A stretch of DNA of 64,000 bases from Corticimicrobacter populi (GCF_003123725.1 NZ_QETA01000005.1:124001-188000); one strand, 5' to 3'. Counted from the first letter of the stretch, positions 46,171 through 55,833 are shown. A program made the numbers and translations. Notes: generated by a model not told the origin, from the sequence alone.

Positions 46171-47862
46171 CTAGCCCTGCACGGGCGTCATCGTGAGTGT
46201 GCGATCAAAGGCATCCAGCCCGATAGTCCGGTGCGTGATCCAGATCAGGGTGCGCCCACGCAGGTGTTGGCTGATGCGCGTCGTCAATGCCTGTGCTGCC
46301 GGGGTATCCAGCCCTTCGGTGGGTTCGTCCAGAATCGTGATGGGGGCATTGCGCAGCAGCGTACGGGCCATGGCCAGTCGCTTGCGCTGGCCTCCCGAAA
46401 GGCTGGCACCGCCTTCCGCAACCCAGGTTTCCAGACCGTCCTGCCAGGTGCGTACCGTTTCGTCCAGCCCGACCAGGGTCAGCACGGCATGCAAGTCTGC
46501 ATCGCTGGCATCGGGGGCGGCCAGGCGCAGGTTGTCGGCCAGTGTGGCGGTCTGCGCCCAGGCATCCTGTGGCGCACAGGCAATGAGGTGGCGCAGGGTG
46601 GATTCGTCGAACGCCTGCAGCGGAATGCGACCCAGCAGGATGTCGCCGCTGTCCGGGTCTTCCAGCCGGGCCAGCAATTGTGACAGGGTGGACTTGCCGC
46701 AGCCGCTGGGGCCCAGCAGTGCCAGATGCATGCCGTAAGGAATGTCCAGACTCAGGCCGTCCAGCACGGCCGGCCCATTCGGCCACTTGAACGTGACGGC
46801 ACGGACCTGCAGGTCGTAACCGTCGGGCTTTGCCCCCTGCTCGGGAAAGGCCGGCCGGGGTGTGGTGCAGGCCAGCTCATCCAGGCGGCGCGCAGCGGCG
46901 GCTGTACCGGGCAGTTCGAGCCAGGCGGTCGGCAACTGTTGCAGGGCTTCCATGCTGCCCAGGCAGAGCAGGATGATCGCCGCTAGCCAGGGACCGTCGA
47001 TCTGGCCGGCACCTGTATCGTCGGCCAGCAGGGCGGCTCCCAGGCCGAAGGCAGCCCAGGCACTCAGACCGACCGCCATTTGCGTGCCGGCCTGTAGCCA
47101 GGCACCGCGCAGGGCGAACTGCATTTGCAGCGCTAGCCAGGCCTGGCTGGCGGCCAACGTGCGATCAAGCTGGCGTTGCCAGGCTACCGTGTGCAGGATG
47201 AGATCATCCAGGCCATCGCTGCAATCGAGCAGGCTGCGCCGCAAGGCTGCGTGACGGGTCAGCCGTGCGGGGGCGATATAGCGGCCCAGCAGCCAGCCTG
47301 TCAATGGGATGACCAGCATGGCCAGGATGAAGGGCAACCAGGCGATGGGAGCCAGTGCGGGAAGCATGAAGGTGGCCAGCAGGCCGGCCAGACCCAGCAT
47401 GAAGCCTGCCGCGACCATGGGCAGCAGCAGGCGTGGATAGAGGTTGTCGAGCGCATCGACATCCCGGATCAACCTGTTCAGCAGTTCGCCGCCATGCCAG
47501 CGGCCGAGCTGGCTGGGGGCCAGTGGGCTGATGCGACGGTATAGCCAGAGCCGCAGGCCCGCGATCAGTCGGAAGGTGGCTTCGTGGGTCACCACGCGTT
47601 CGCCCCAGCGGCTGGCGGTACGCAGGATGGCAAAAAAGCGTACGCCAGAACCCGGCAGGAAGAAATTGAATGCCATGGCCGTGACCGGCGAGAGGCCGGC
47701 AATGGCGGTTGCCGTCAGGAAGCCTCCGGACAGGCTGAGCAGCCCCATGCTGCCGGCCAGGGTCGCCAGCATCAGGATCAGGGAGCCCAGCAGCCAGAAC
47801 ATCCGGCCGGACATCCGGCGGATATAGGGGAGAAGGACGGCGGCATCAGAGCGCTGGCGCAT
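46171..47862 (-). CDS. cydC: Thiol reductant ABC exporter subunit CydC
   Basis: 563 aa fused membrane/ATPase subunit. The membrane part is about residues 1-310. The nucleotide domain has Walker A GPSGCGKSTLSQLL, signature LSGGQRKRLAMARTLL and Walker B ITILDEPTEGLD. With CydD it forms the transporter that exports glutathione/cysteine and is needed for haem insertion into cytochrome bd. It overlaps cydD by 17 bp and is the last gene of the cyd cluster, converging on crcB with only 14 bp between. Confidence 0.93.
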   Translation of the reverse strand: MRQRSDAAVLLPYIRRMSGRMFWLLGSLILMLATLAGSMGLLSLSGGFLTATAIAGLSPVTAMAFNFFLPGSGVRFFAILRTASRWGERVVTHEATFRLIAGLRLWLYRRISPLAPSQLGRWHGGELLNRLIRDVDALDNLYPRLLLPMVAAGFMLGLAGLLATFMLPALAPIAWLPFILAMLVIPLTGWLLGRYIAPARLTRHAALRRSLLDCSDGLDDLILHTVAWQRQLDRTLAASQAWLALQMQFALRGAWLQAGTQMAVGLSAWAAFGLGAALLADDTGAGQIDGPWLAAIILLCLGSMEALQQLPTAWLELPGTAAAARRLDELACTTPRPAFPEQGAKPDGYDLQVRAVTFKWPNGPAVLDGLSLDIPYGMHLALLGPSGCGKSTLSQLLARLEDPDSGDILLGRIPLQAFDESTLRHLIACAPQDAWAQTATLADNLRLAAPDASDADLHAVLTLVGLDETVRTWQDGLETWVAEGGASLSGGQRKRLAMARTLLRNAPITILDEPTEGLDTPAAQALTTRISQHLRGRTLIWITHRTIGLDAFDRTLTMTPVQG

Positions 47863-49648
47863 GCGTTTCCTCCTTGATCAGCCGATGCTCGCTGAGTCGA
47901 TACACCGTATTGACGCAGGCCAGCGGGGCCCGGCGATGTGTCAGCAACACCAGGGTGCGCCCCTGGCGCAGCTGCTGCAGCCGCTCGACAATCAGTTGCT
48001 CGGTATCTTCATCCAGACTGGCGGTCGGCTCGTCCAGCAGCAGCAGCGCTGCCGGGCGCAGTGCCAGGCGGGCCAGTGCCAGGCGGCGAACCTGCCCTCC
48101 CGACAGTCGGCGGCTGCCTTCTCCCAGTTGCGTATCCAGTCCGTCAGGAAGCGAGGCATACCAGTCGGCCAGGCCTGAAAAGGTGAGTGCGTCAGTCAGT
48201 GCGCTCTCGGTGGCATCGTGCCGGGCGACGCGCAGGTTTTCGGCCAGGGATGTGGCCAGTACGGCAGGATGTTGTCCCATCCAGCCGATACGTTCACGCC
48301 AGGCCGGCAGGTCGATGTCCGACAGTGCCATGCCATTGATCTCGATCCTGCCGGCGTCGGGTGCCAGTTGCCCGGACAGCAGGCGCAGCAGGGTGCTTTT
48401 TCCGCCGCCGGAGGGGCCGACAATCGCAATTGCCGCACCCGGCTCGACCTGCAGGTTGAGGTCTGCGAGCACGGGCTCGCCAGGCCGGTAGGCAAAGCTC
48501 AGATTGTCGAGACGCAGACTGGGCGCACCGGAGGGTGGCACCCTGTTATCTGCCTGCCGGGAAGGATGTGTTGCATGCGCTGTCGCCGGGGTAGTTGCAT
48601 CAGGGAGGGGAACGGCTTCCGTCGCGGGGACGGTCGGTTCGCCGGGCAATACCTCCTGCAGCGCCTCGGCGGCAGCCAGTGCCTCGGCGCGGGCATGGTA
48701 GTGCGTGCCAAGGTCGCGCAGCGGCTGATAGTAGTCGGGGGCCAGCAGCAGGATGAAGAATGCCAGTTGCAGGTTGGGGGCATGGCCGTAGTAGCCGAAG
48801 TCGAGATGCCCCAGCAGGCTGAAGCCCAGATAGACGGCTGTCAGCGCAATGGCGACAGACGAGAAGAATTCGAGCACGGTGCCGGACAGGAAGGCCAGTC
48901 GCAACACGCTCATGGTGCGGATGCGGAAGTCTTCGGCCGTGCGGGTGATGCGTTCGGCCTGGCGACCATGCGCATCAAGCAACCGGAGTGTTGGCAGGCC
49001 GCGCAGGACATCCAGGAAATAGCCGCTCATGCGCTTGAGCGCCATGAATTGCCGGGTCTGGCGCGCCTGGGCCCCCCAGCCCACGAGCATCATGAATATC
49101 GGGATCAGCGGTGCGGTCAGCAGCAAGATGACCGCAGCAGCCCAACTGCGCGGCAGCACCGCCAGCAGGATCAGGACGGGCGCGACGACAGCCAGCCACT
49201 GCTGTGGTCGGTAACGTGCAAAGTAGCCATCGAGGGCATCGGTCTGCTCGAGCAGCAGATTGCTCAGGGCACCACTTTGCTGCTGCTCGCGCCAGGCGGG
49301 CCCCAACTGTTGCAGACGGGTCAGCAGTTGCGTACGGACATGCTGGCGTATCCGGGCCGAGACGCGCTGGCCGGCATATTCGCGGACGACACCGGCCAGT
49401 GCCCGCACGGCAATGCTGACAGGCCATGCATACCAGGCCGGAGCCAGTTCAGCCCAGGGCAGGTGCAGGATGATCAGGCCGTGCAGCAGCCAGGCCAGTA
49501 TGCCGGCCTGGGCAATGGCGGCCAGGGTCTGGATGACCCCGGCCAGGATCGCAATCCCGTTCCATGCACCGGCATGGCCGGCCCGGACACAGGCGCGCAG
49601 CCAGCGCTGCGCCTGTCGGCTACGGTCTCTGTCCGGGCTGCCGCTCAT
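47846..49648 (-). CDS. cydD: Thiol reductant ABC exporter subunit CydD
   Basis: 600 aa subunit. Six-helix membrane domain to about residue 320, then Walker A GPSGGGKSTLLRLL, signature LSGGQVRRLALARL and Walker B LLLLDEPTASLDE. Between the domains is an extra Pro/Ala/Thr-rich linker (about residues 340-385). The start is the ATG at 49648 in a 4-bp overlap with the upstream regulator gene; an ORF start at 49678 would lie inside that gene. Works with CydC in cytochrome bd assembly. Confidence 0.93.
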   Translation of the reverse strand: MSGSPDRDRSRQAQRWLRACVRAGHAGAWNGIAILAGVIQTLAAIAQAGILAWLLHGLIILHLPWAELAPAWYAWPVSIAVRALAGVVREYAGQRVSARIRQHVRTQLLTRLQQLGPAWREQQQSGALSNLLLEQTDALDGYFARYRPQQWLAVVAPVLILLAVLPRSWAAAVILLLTAPLIPIFMMLVGWGAQARQTRQFMALKRMSGYFLDVLRGLPTLRLLDAHGRQAERITRTAEDFRIRTMSVLRLAFLSGTVLEFFSSVAIALTAVYLGFSLLGHLDFGYYGHAPNLQLAFFILLLAPDYYQPLRDLGTHYHARAEALAAAEALQEVLPGEPTVPATEAVPLPDATTPATAHATHPSRQADNRVPPSGAPSLRLDNLSFAYRPGEPVLADLNLQVEPGAAIAIVGPSGGGKSTLLRLLSGQLAPDAGRIEINGMALSDIDLPAWRERIGWMGQHPAVLATSLAENLRVARHDATESALTDALTFSGLADWYASLPDGLDTQLGEGSRRLSGGQVRRLALARLALRPAALLLLDEPTASLDEDTEQLIVERLQQLRQGRTLVLLTHRRAPLACVNTVYRLSEHRLIKEETHAPAL

Positions 49649-50244
49649 GCGTACATGATGGCGTCGTGGCTGCTGCAACGTCGCACGCGGGACTGCCTGG
49701 GACGGACATCCTGCCGGAGCAGGCCTTGCGCATGCAGTTCGGTCATGGTGCGCGAAACCGTTTCCTTCACCAGACCGGTGATTTCAGCGATATCGCGCAG
49801 CCGGGGCAGCTCCACGGGCATGTGGCCCAGCATGGCGAACAGACGACATATCCGTTCATGGGCTCGCCCGATTCGCAGCGCCAGCATGTCGACGGTGCGA
49901 GCCTGGCTGGCAATCAGCCATTGCAGCGAGGCCTGCGCCGGTTCTTCGACCGTATCCGGATACCAGGGTTCCAATTGGCAGGACACCAGGGCCGAAGCCT
50001 GATAGCGGTAGCGGTTGTCGAGCAGGGTTTCCAGCCCGATGATGTCGCCGGCCACGGCCAGTCCTGCCAGGGCATGTTCATCGTCGATGACATGATCAAG
50101 CCGGATGCTGCCCTGCAGGACTCGCCATGGCCGGCCTGCTGCGCCGGGACGGCAGATTTCGCCACCGCGCCGGACATAGCGCGTGGCGGACACCGGGTGT
50201 GTGATCTGTCCCGGACGTGTGATGCGATGCGGTTTAGTTGCCAC
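49645..50244 (-). CDS. Crp/Fnr-family regulator embedded in the cyd operon
   Basis: 199 aa regulator with a cyclic-nucleotide-like sensory domain and a C-terminal winged helix. The recognition helix ETVSRTMTEL in RLRDIAEITGLVKETVSRTMTELHAQGLL carries Glu and Ser-Arg in the FNR arrangement, so FNR-like half-sites are expected. No N-terminal CX2-3C cluster is visible, so it is probably not an Fe-S oxygen sensor. The start is the GTG at 50244, inside the end of cydX and 11 bp before its stop, with a strong GGAGG site 8-13 bp upstream. It overlaps cydD by 4 bp. Likely ligand unknown. Confidence 0.82.
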   Translation of the reverse strand: MATKPHRITRPGQITHPVSATRYVRRGGEICRPGAAGRPWRVLQGSIRLDHVIDDEHALAGLAVAGDIIGLETLLDNRYRYQASALVSCQLEPWYPDTVEEPAQASLQWLIASQARTVDMLALRIGRAHERICRLFAMLGHMPVELPRLRDIAEITGLVKETVSRTMTELHAQGLLRQDVRPRQSRVRRCSSHDAIMYA

Positions 50245-50338
50245 GGCGTTTTTCCTCCTGCGCCTCCAGCCACATAGCGTTGACGACCGCAAACAGGATG
50301 GCGGCGGCAGTGCCCAGAATCCATGTAAAGTACCACAT
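50234..50338 (-). CDS. cydX: Cytochrome bd small subunit CydX
   Basis: 34-residue membrane peptide, MWYFTWILGTAAAILFAVVNAMW then a charged tail LEAQEEKRRGN. The MWYF-WILGT opening and the single helix match E. coli CydX, which stabilises the haems of cytochrome bd-I. It follows cydB by 18 bp (cydB stops at 50357) with a GAAAGGAG site, and it overlaps the start of the Crp/Fnr regulator. Too short to appear in most ORF calls, but position and motif make it firm. Confidence 0.9.
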   Translation of the reverse strand: MWYFTWILGTAAAILFAVVNAMWLEAQEEKRRGN

Positions 50339-50356
50339 GATGCACGCTCCTTTCGG

Positions 50357-51493
50357 TCAATAAACGCTGTGTTCGTTGGCACGGATGTGCTCAACGGTGA
50401 CTTTGCCACGCATGACACGATACGCCCAGCTTGTGTAGCTGATAATGATCGGCGTCATGATTATGGCCACCCAGAACATAATGTTGAGGGTGCGGTGGCT
50501 CGAGACGCCGTCCCACAGGGTCAGGCTGCTGGCAAAATGACTGCTCGAGGGCAGGACGAATGGGAACAGGGCCACGCCGGCCGTGAAGATGATCCCCAGC
50601 TCGGCTACGCCGGTGGCGATGAAGGCGCAGACATTGCGGCGCAGGCTGGCGAACAGCAGGCTGGCCAGCCCGCCGAGAAAGCCCAGGGCCGGGATCAGCC
50701 ACAGAACGGGATGCGCCCGGAAGTTGTTGAGCAGCGCACCCGTCTGCAGGGCGACTTCCTTGTCGAGCGGGCTCAGCAGCGCAGCCGGGTCAAGTGACGA
50801 GGTGATCACGTAGCCGGGCAGGGAACCCACCCACAGGCCGCCCACTGCGAATCCTGCCAGCATGACGATGACGGCGATCTGTGACGCGCGACGAGCCCGC
50901 GCCTGGATGACGCCTTCGGTGCGCATCAGCAGGTAGTTGGCTCCGTGGGCGATGATCATGCTCAGGCTGACGACCCCGGCCAACAGGGCGAACGGATTGA
51001 GCAGTGCCCAGAAGCTGCCGGTATAGCGCATCATCATCGTATCGTCATAGGAAAAGGGCACGCCCTGCAGCACATTGCCCAGTGCGACGCCGAACAGCAA
51101 CGACGGGATGGCGCTGCCGGCGAAGATGCCCCAGTCCCAGGTCGTACGCCAGCGCGGGTCCTCGATCTTGCTGCGATAGTCAAAACCGACGGGCCGGAAG
51201 AACATGGCCCAGAGTACGGCCATCATGGCGAAGTAAAAACCCGAGAAGGCTGTGGCATAGACCAGCGGCCAGGCAGCGAACAGCGCGCCGCCCGCCGTGA
51301 TGAACCAGACCTGGTTGCCGTCCCAATGGGGGCCGACGCTGTTGAGCAGCACCCGGCGCTCTTCGTCCTTGCGGGCCACGAAAGGCAGCAGCGTGCCGAC
51401 GCCCATGTCGTGGCCGTCCATGATGGCAAAGCCCAGCATCAGGATGCCGACCAGCAGCCACCAGATAATCTTGAGGATCTCGTAGTCAATCAT
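50357..51493 (-). CDS. cydB: Cytochrome bd ubiquinol oxidase subunit II
   Basis: 378 aa membrane subunit with eight or more helices. The CydB opening [53 protein letters not shown] and the [37 protein letters not shown] block are visible. It partners CydA in the high-affinity, proton-motive-force-generating oxidase. One base separates cydA's stop from the cydB start. Confidence 0.95.
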   Translation of the reverse strand: MIDYEILKIIWWLLVGILMLGFAIMDGHDMGVGTLLPFVARKDEERRVLLNSVGPHWDGNQVWFITAGGALFAAWPLVYATAFSGFYFAMMAVLWAMFFRPVGFDYRSKIEDPRWRTTWDWGIFAGSAIPSLLFGVALGNVLQGVPFSYDDTMMMRYTGSFWALLNPFALLAGVVSLSMIIAHGANYLLMRTEGVIQARARRASQIAVIVMLAGFAVGGLWVGSLPGYVITSSLDPAALLSPLDKEVALQTGALLNNFRAHPVLWLIPALGFLGGLASLLFASLRRNVCAFIATGVAELGIIFTAGVALFPFVLPSSSHFASSLTLWDGVSSHRTLNIMFWVAIIMTPIIISYTSWAYRVMRGKVTVEHIRANEHSVY

Positions 51494-51494
51494 G

Positions 51495-53084
51495 TCAAAC
51501 CTCCTGCGCTGCGGGGCGGGTCAGTTGGGGGGCCGGTTCCGGGCGTTCGCCGTGGTATTTGCCGGTGCCCAGGCTGGACGGCCCGAGGCGCGCAAATTTG
51601 AACATCAGGTACAACTCGACAATCAGCAGGATGGTGTAGAACAGCACGAAGCCCGAAATCGAGAGAATGAGTTCGGTGGCCGTCCGGTCTGATGCCGACA
51701 GGAAGGTGGGCAATACGCCTTCGATCGACCAGGGCTGGCGACCGTATTCAGCCAGGAACCAGCCCATTTCACACGCCAGGAAGGGCAGGGGGATGCTGTA
51801 GAGCAGCGTCTTGAGCAGGCGTGGTCGCTGTTCGAACGTGCCGCGTGCCGCATGCCAGAACGACAGGCCGATCAGGAGCAGGAAGAAAAAGCCCAGCCCC
51901 ACCATGATGCGAAAGCTCCAGAAGAGCGGGGCAACGCGAGGGACGGCATCCTTGACGGCTGCCTGCAGCATGTCGGGCGTGGCCTGGCTGACATCGTCGG
52001 TATAGCGCTTGAGCAACAGGCCATAGCCCAGGTCGTCGCGGAACAGTTCGAAGCGCTTGAGCAGTTCCGGATTCTCACGGTCGGCCCGCAGGGCTTCCAG
52101 CGTGGATACCGCCATTGCGCCGCGGGCGATACGGGCAGCGATACGTTGCTCGAGTTGATCCAGGCCGGGGATTTCGGTGTCGAGGCTGCGCGTGCCGATC
52201 AGGCCCAGTACCCAGGGGATATGGATGGCGGCCCGCGTGGTCTGGTTTTCCTGATCGGGGATGCCGAACAGGGTCAGGCCGGCAGGGGCCGGCTCGGTCT
52301 TCCACATGCCTTCCATCGCAGCCATCTTGACCTGTTGTGTTTCGGCAGCGGTATACCCGGACTCGTCACCCAGCACAATCACGGACAGGGTGGCCGCGAG
52401 GCCGAACGAGGCGGCGATACGGAAGGAGCGACGTGCAAAGTCGAGATCACGCCCCTTGAGGATGTACCAGGCGCTGATCCCCAGTACGAATATCGAAGCG
52501 GTGACATAGCCGGCACTGACGGTATGCACGAATTTCACCTGTGCCACTGGATTGAACAGGATGTCCCAGAAACTGGTCATTTCCATGCGCATCGTGAACG
52601 GATTGAACTCTGCACCCACCGGGTTCTGCATCCAGCCGTTGGCGATCAGGATGAACAGGGCGGACAGGTTGGAGCCGATGGCGACCAGATAGGTGACGGT
52701 CAGGTGCCCAACCTTGGACAGACGATCCCAGCCGAAGAAGAACAGGCCGACGAATGTCGATTCAAGAAAAAAGGCGACCAGTGCCTCGATGGCCAGCGGT
52801 GCACCGAAGATGTCGCCGACGTAGTGGGAGTAGTACGACCAGTTGGTGCCGAACTGGAATTCCATGGTCAGTCCGGTGGTGACCCCCAGGGCGAAGTTGA
52901 TGCCGAAAAGCTTGCCCCAGAACTTGGTCATGTCACGGTAGATTTCCTTGCCGGTCATGACATAGGTGGTCTCCATGATCGCCAGCAGAAAAGACAGGCC
53001 CAGCGTCAGGGGAACAAACAGGAAGTGGTAGAGCGCCACGGTCGCGAATTGCAGCCGTGACAAGTCAACAATGGTTTCACTCAT
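51495..53084 (-). CDS. cydA: Cytochrome bd ubiquinol oxidase subunit I
   Basis: 529 aa haem-bearing subunit. Seen: [32 protein letters not shown] with the haem-ligand His near residue 19, [42 protein letters not shown], the Q-loop region and the [13 protein letters not shown] motif. The length of the Q-loop (about residues 245-330) lies between known short and long forms. The ATG at 53084 fits the family; longer frames do not. The DUF2946 gene lies just upstream on the same strand. Confidence 0.95.
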   Translation of the reverse strand: MSETIVDLSRLQFATVALYHFLFVPLTLGLSFLLAIMETTYVMTGKEIYRDMTKFWGKLFGINFALGVTTGLTMEFQFGTNWSYYSHYVGDIFGAPLAIEALVAFFLESTFVGLFFFGWDRLSKVGHLTVTYLVAIGSNLSALFILIANGWMQNPVGAEFNPFTMRMEMTSFWDILFNPVAQVKFVHTVSAGYVTASIFVLGISAWYILKGRDLDFARRSFRIAASFGLAATLSVIVLGDESGYTAAETQQVKMAAMEGMWKTEPAPAGLTLFGIPDQENQTTRAAIHIPWVLGLIGTRSLDTEIPGLDQLEQRIAARIARGAMAVSTLEALRADRENPELLKRFELFRDDLGYGLLLKRYTDDVSQATPDMLQAAVKDAVPRVAPLFWSFRIMVGLGFFFLLLIGLSFWHAARGTFEQRPRLLKTLLYSIPLPFLACEMGWFLAEYGRQPWSIEGVLPTFLSASDRTATELILSISGFVLFYTILLIVELYLMFKFARLGPSSLGTGKYHGERPEPAPQLTRPAAQEV

Positions 53085-53162
53085 TGCGAATCCTTGGTAG
53101 GGATGGCGGGCGGCCATGCCCGGCCGCTCAGGGCGGGGCATGCCTTGTTGCGAAAGGCTGGA

Positions 53163-53546
53163 TCAGGCCTGTGCAGGGGGTCCGCGTGGCGCGAACGTGG
53201 TGTGGATGAAGCGTGGCCGCAGTGGCCGGTCGGCCTGCGGCAGAGGCAGTTGCAGGTTGGGCAGGACGGCCGGCAGGGCGGCCACGACATACGCCGGCAG
53301 AATGGCGATGTCGGCATGCAGCGAGCACCAGACACAGGTGCCGTGTTGCTGGATGATGGATTGGGGCTGTTCGGCGTTATCGACGCGGATCAGCTTGTTG
53401 CCGCTGTTGGTACAGATCTCCACCCATTCGGCATCGGGTGCCACCACCGACAGGACCTGCATGGCTGCCGGGGCAAAGGCTCCCAGCATGAGTGCGATGC
53501 AGACAAACCAGGCGGTCAGGCGGCGAGAGGCGTGAAACGCGCGCAT
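53163..53546 (-). CDS. DUF2946 family protein (cyd-operon neighbour)
   Basis: 127 aa protein with an N-terminal hydrophobic segment (LTAWFVCIALMLGAFAPAA) and the DUF2946 features ICTNSG and HGTCVWCSLH (a CX2C near residues 70-75), then a hydrophobic stretch ILPAYVVAALPAVLP and a Pro-rich tail. It is 78 bp upstream of cydA in the same orientation and may be in the operon. Role unknown; the cysteine/histidine pair suggests metal or haem handling. Confidence 0.72.
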   Translation of the reverse strand: MRAFHASRRLTAWFVCIALMLGAFAPAAMQVLSVVAPDAEWVEICTNSGNKLIRVDNAEQPQSIIQQHGTCVWCSLHADIAILPAYVVAALPAVLPNLQLPLPQADRPLRPRFIHTTFAPRGPPAQA

Positions 53547-53681
53547 GAGAATGGAGGCAACCCGTCGAAACAGTGGATGGTTCTATCTATATATTAGGAT
53601 AATAGCATCTAATCGTTTCAGATCTGCCTTTGAGTTTGTGATGGCGCAATATCCAGTCTGTTTTTGGGCTTGACGCGCCGG

Positions 53682-54737
53682 CTACAGCACTTCCTGCTGG
53701 AGCCGGTCAATGGCCTGTGCGACACGATCGCTGGCCCGTTCCATGGCGACCAGATGAGACAGCATGCCTTCGCCATCGCCCTGGCCTGCGGCCTCAAGGG
53801 CCGCTTGACCATGCTGATGGACTTCGGCGTGCGGCTTCTCGATGGCCACGAAACCGGCGCGTCGGCTGTAATGCTGGGCACCATAGCCTTCGTAGTACCA
53901 CTTGCCGAGACGGCAGGCCGTGTGCGTGCTGAGCGCGGCATTGAAATCGCCATCGACAATGTGCTGGTAGACACGGTTCTTCCAGATGGCGTGGTCGAGT
54001 TTGACCGAGTTCAGGAAAGAGACGGTCGTCGTGTGATGGATGACGTGCTGCATCCGTTCGGAGCGGTGGATCACCGCGCCGACCTCGCTGTCGATCTGTT
54101 GCGAGGATGCCGCGATATCGTGTGCGCAGCGGGTGGTGGCCTCGACTACATTACGGATGGCTGCGGTTTCGGTGCTGACTTTCAAGACCAGTGCCTGGAT
54201 TCCAGTGCTGGCCTCCGCGACTTTGCCAGCCAGGTGACGTACTTCGCCCGCCACGACAGCAAAACCCCGACCGGCCGGGCCGGCGCGTGCCGCTTCGATG
54301 GCGGCATTGAGTGCCAGCAGGTTGGTCTGGTCGGCGATTTCCTGGATGTTCGACACCAGTTTCTGAATATCCTGGGCAGTCCTGTCCAGCGACACGGCAG
54401 TTTGCGTGCTGGTGGTCGTGTGCTCCATGACCAGGGCCGAGCGCCGGTTGAGGCGCTGGATGGCCTCCTTGGCCTGGTCGAAAATCTCGGTCAGATTGGC
54501 CAGCTTTTGCCGCTCTGCCAGCAGCATGTCGGCACTCGATACCATGCCCGCGCCAATGCCCTGCAGCATGTGGCTGCCCATGAGCTGGCTGCGACAAAGC
54601 CCAGCCACGCCAACCGCATTGCTGCCATGGTCATGACCGGACTGGGCGGTCGGCAGCGTGGGTAGCTCGGCCTTGAGTGCCGCCAGTTCGGTCCTGAGTT
54701 CCAGGCATTCCTTTTTCCATTTGGCGCTGACCCACAT
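53682..54737 (-). CDS. Soluble chemoreceptor with CZB (zinc-binding) domain
   Basis: 351 aa methyl-accepting-type protein without membrane segments. The signalling hairpin tip is visible as [40 protein letters not shown] (about residues 145-185). The C-terminal CZB domain (about 255-345) has [30 protein letters not shown] and [11 protein letters not shown], giving the His-Cys-His-His zinc set. CZB receptors sense zinc or chlorine oxidants. A GGAGAG site precedes the ATG at 54737. No other chemotaxis gene is near. It is divergent from the ehu operon. Confidence 0.9.
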   Translation of the reverse strand: MWVSAKWKKECLELRTELAALKAELPTLPTAQSGHDHGSNAVGVAGLCRSQLMGSHMLQGIGAGMVSSADMLLAERQKLANLTEIFDQAKEAIQRLNRRSALVMEHTTTSTQTAVSLDRTAQDIQKLVSNIQEIADQTNLLALNAAIEAARAGPAGRGFAVVAGEVRHLAGKVAEASTGIQALVLKVSTETAAIRNVVEATTRCAHDIAASSQQIDSEVGAVIHRSERMQHVIHHTTTVSFLNSVKLDHAIWKNRVYQHIVDGDFNAALSTHTACRLGKWYYEGYGAQHYSRRAGFVAIEKPHAEVHQHGQAALEAAGQGDGEGMLSHLVAMERASDRVAQAIDRLQQEVL

Positions 54738-54901
54738 GTTGGCTGCTCTCCGTTCCGTCTTTGTACACAAGGGGCTAAATTGAAATTATCCCGATATTTG
54801 CAATTTAGTAACATTATTTCATCATTTTAAACATAAAGCCCTGAGCAGGGATGCTGACAGGGATTGAGGCATATTCAGCCCAATTTCTTCAGGCATTTAA
54901 T

Positions 54902-54962
54902 TTGAGTTGAAATGATTTGTCTGTGTATTATTTGTTCAGAAATCCATTGTGATGAACAAATA
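54902..54962 (+). promoter_or_regulatory. Candidate promoter and operator dyad of the ehu operon
   Basis: A TTGAGT (54902-54907) and TATTAT (54926-54931) pair with an 18-bp spacer forms a sigma-70-like promoter. It overlaps a perfect 10-bp inverted repeat TATTTGTTCA (54929-54938) / TGAACAAATA (54953-54962) with a 14-bp spacer. The repeat ends next to the GGAGG ribosome site of ehuB. It could be an operator or a leader hairpin. Confidence 0.5.
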
Positions 54963-54975
54963 GGAGGGCGTCGAC

Positions 54976-55833
54976 ATGAACTCAGCAAAAATCAAACATA
55001 TCCTGGGAAGCCTGACCGTGGGTGCCACTCTGGTCGCAGGTGCCGCGCATGCGGCTGACCTGGACCAGATCCGTGAGCGCGGCGTTATCCGCATCGCTGT
55101 CGCCAACGAAATTCCCTACGGCTACATTGACCTCGATGGTACGGCCAAGGGGGCTGGCCCCGATGTCGCGGCGCAACTCGCTGAACGCCTCGGCATTGGC
55201 CGGATTGAATGGGTGGCGACCGGTTTCAGTTCGCTGATCCCGGGCCTGCAGGCAGACCGGTTCGACATGGTGGCCGCGGAAATGGCGATCCTGCCGCAGC
55301 GCTGCCGCCAGGTTCTGTTCTCCGAGCCCAATAGCTCCTACGGCGAGGGGCTGCTGGTGGCTGCCGGCAATCCCGACGATATCCATGCCTACGAGGATTT
55401 CGCCAGGAACGGCAAGAAGGTCGCCATCATGGCTGGGGCCGATCAGCTGGAAATGCTGCAGGCTCTGGGTGTGCCCGAAGCGAGCATGGTGACGATTGCC
55501 AACAATGCCGACGCCATTTCCACGGTATCGACCGGGCGTGCCAGTGCCTATGCGGCCACCAGCCTGACCGTGAGCGGCCTGGCCGACAAGAGCGGCCGGG
55601 TCGAGGGGGCTGGCAGCTTCCGTGATCCTGTGGTCGATGGCCAGCCGGTGCGCAGCTGGGGGGGCTTTACCTTTGCGCAGCGTTCCGAAAAACTGCGTGA
55701 TGCGGTCAATACCGAGCTGCAGGCATTCAAGCAGACACCCGAGTGGCGTGCCATCCTGACCGAGTATGGTTTCAGCGAGGCGGATGCCGAAGGCTCATTC
55801 CAGCGCACGACGGCCGAGCTGTGCACTGAGTGA
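54976..55833 (+). CDS. ehuB: Ectoine/hydroxyectoine-type ABC transporter substrate-binding protein
   Basis: 285 aa periplasmic binding protein. Signal peptide (MNSAKIKHILGSLTVGATLVAGAAHA) then the amino-acid-binding fold: IRERGVIRIAVANEIPYGYIDLDG, GAGPDVAAQLAERLGI, VATGFSSLIPGLQADRFDMVAAEMAI and a C-terminal Cys-bearing tail typical of EhuB. In Sinorhizobium-type systems EhuB binds ectoine or hydroxyectoine; this protein keeps that pattern. A GGAGG site precedes the ATG. It overlaps ehuC by one base. Confidence 0.85.
   Translation: MNSAKIKHILGSLTVGATLVAGAAHAADLDQIRERGVIRIAVANEIPYGYIDLDGTAKGAGPDVAAQLAERLGIGRIEWVATGFSSLIPGLQADRFDMVAAEMAILPQRCRQVLFSEPNSSYGEGLLVAAGNPDDIHAYEDFARNGKKVAIMAGADQLEMLQALGVPEASMVTIANNADAISTVSTGRASAYAATSLTVSGLADKSGRVEGAGSFRDPVVDGQPVRSWGGFTFAQRSEKLRDAVNTELQAFKQTPEWRAILTEYGFSEADAEGSFQRTTAELCTE

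Noticed and set aside
48218-50002. 594-codon + strand open frame opposite cydD and the regulator
   Set aside because: Antisense to conserved ABC exporter motifs; no family features.
53664-54665. 333-codon + strand frame opposite the chemoreceptor
   Set aside because: The - strand protein has the conserved MCP tip and CZB ligands; the + frame has none.
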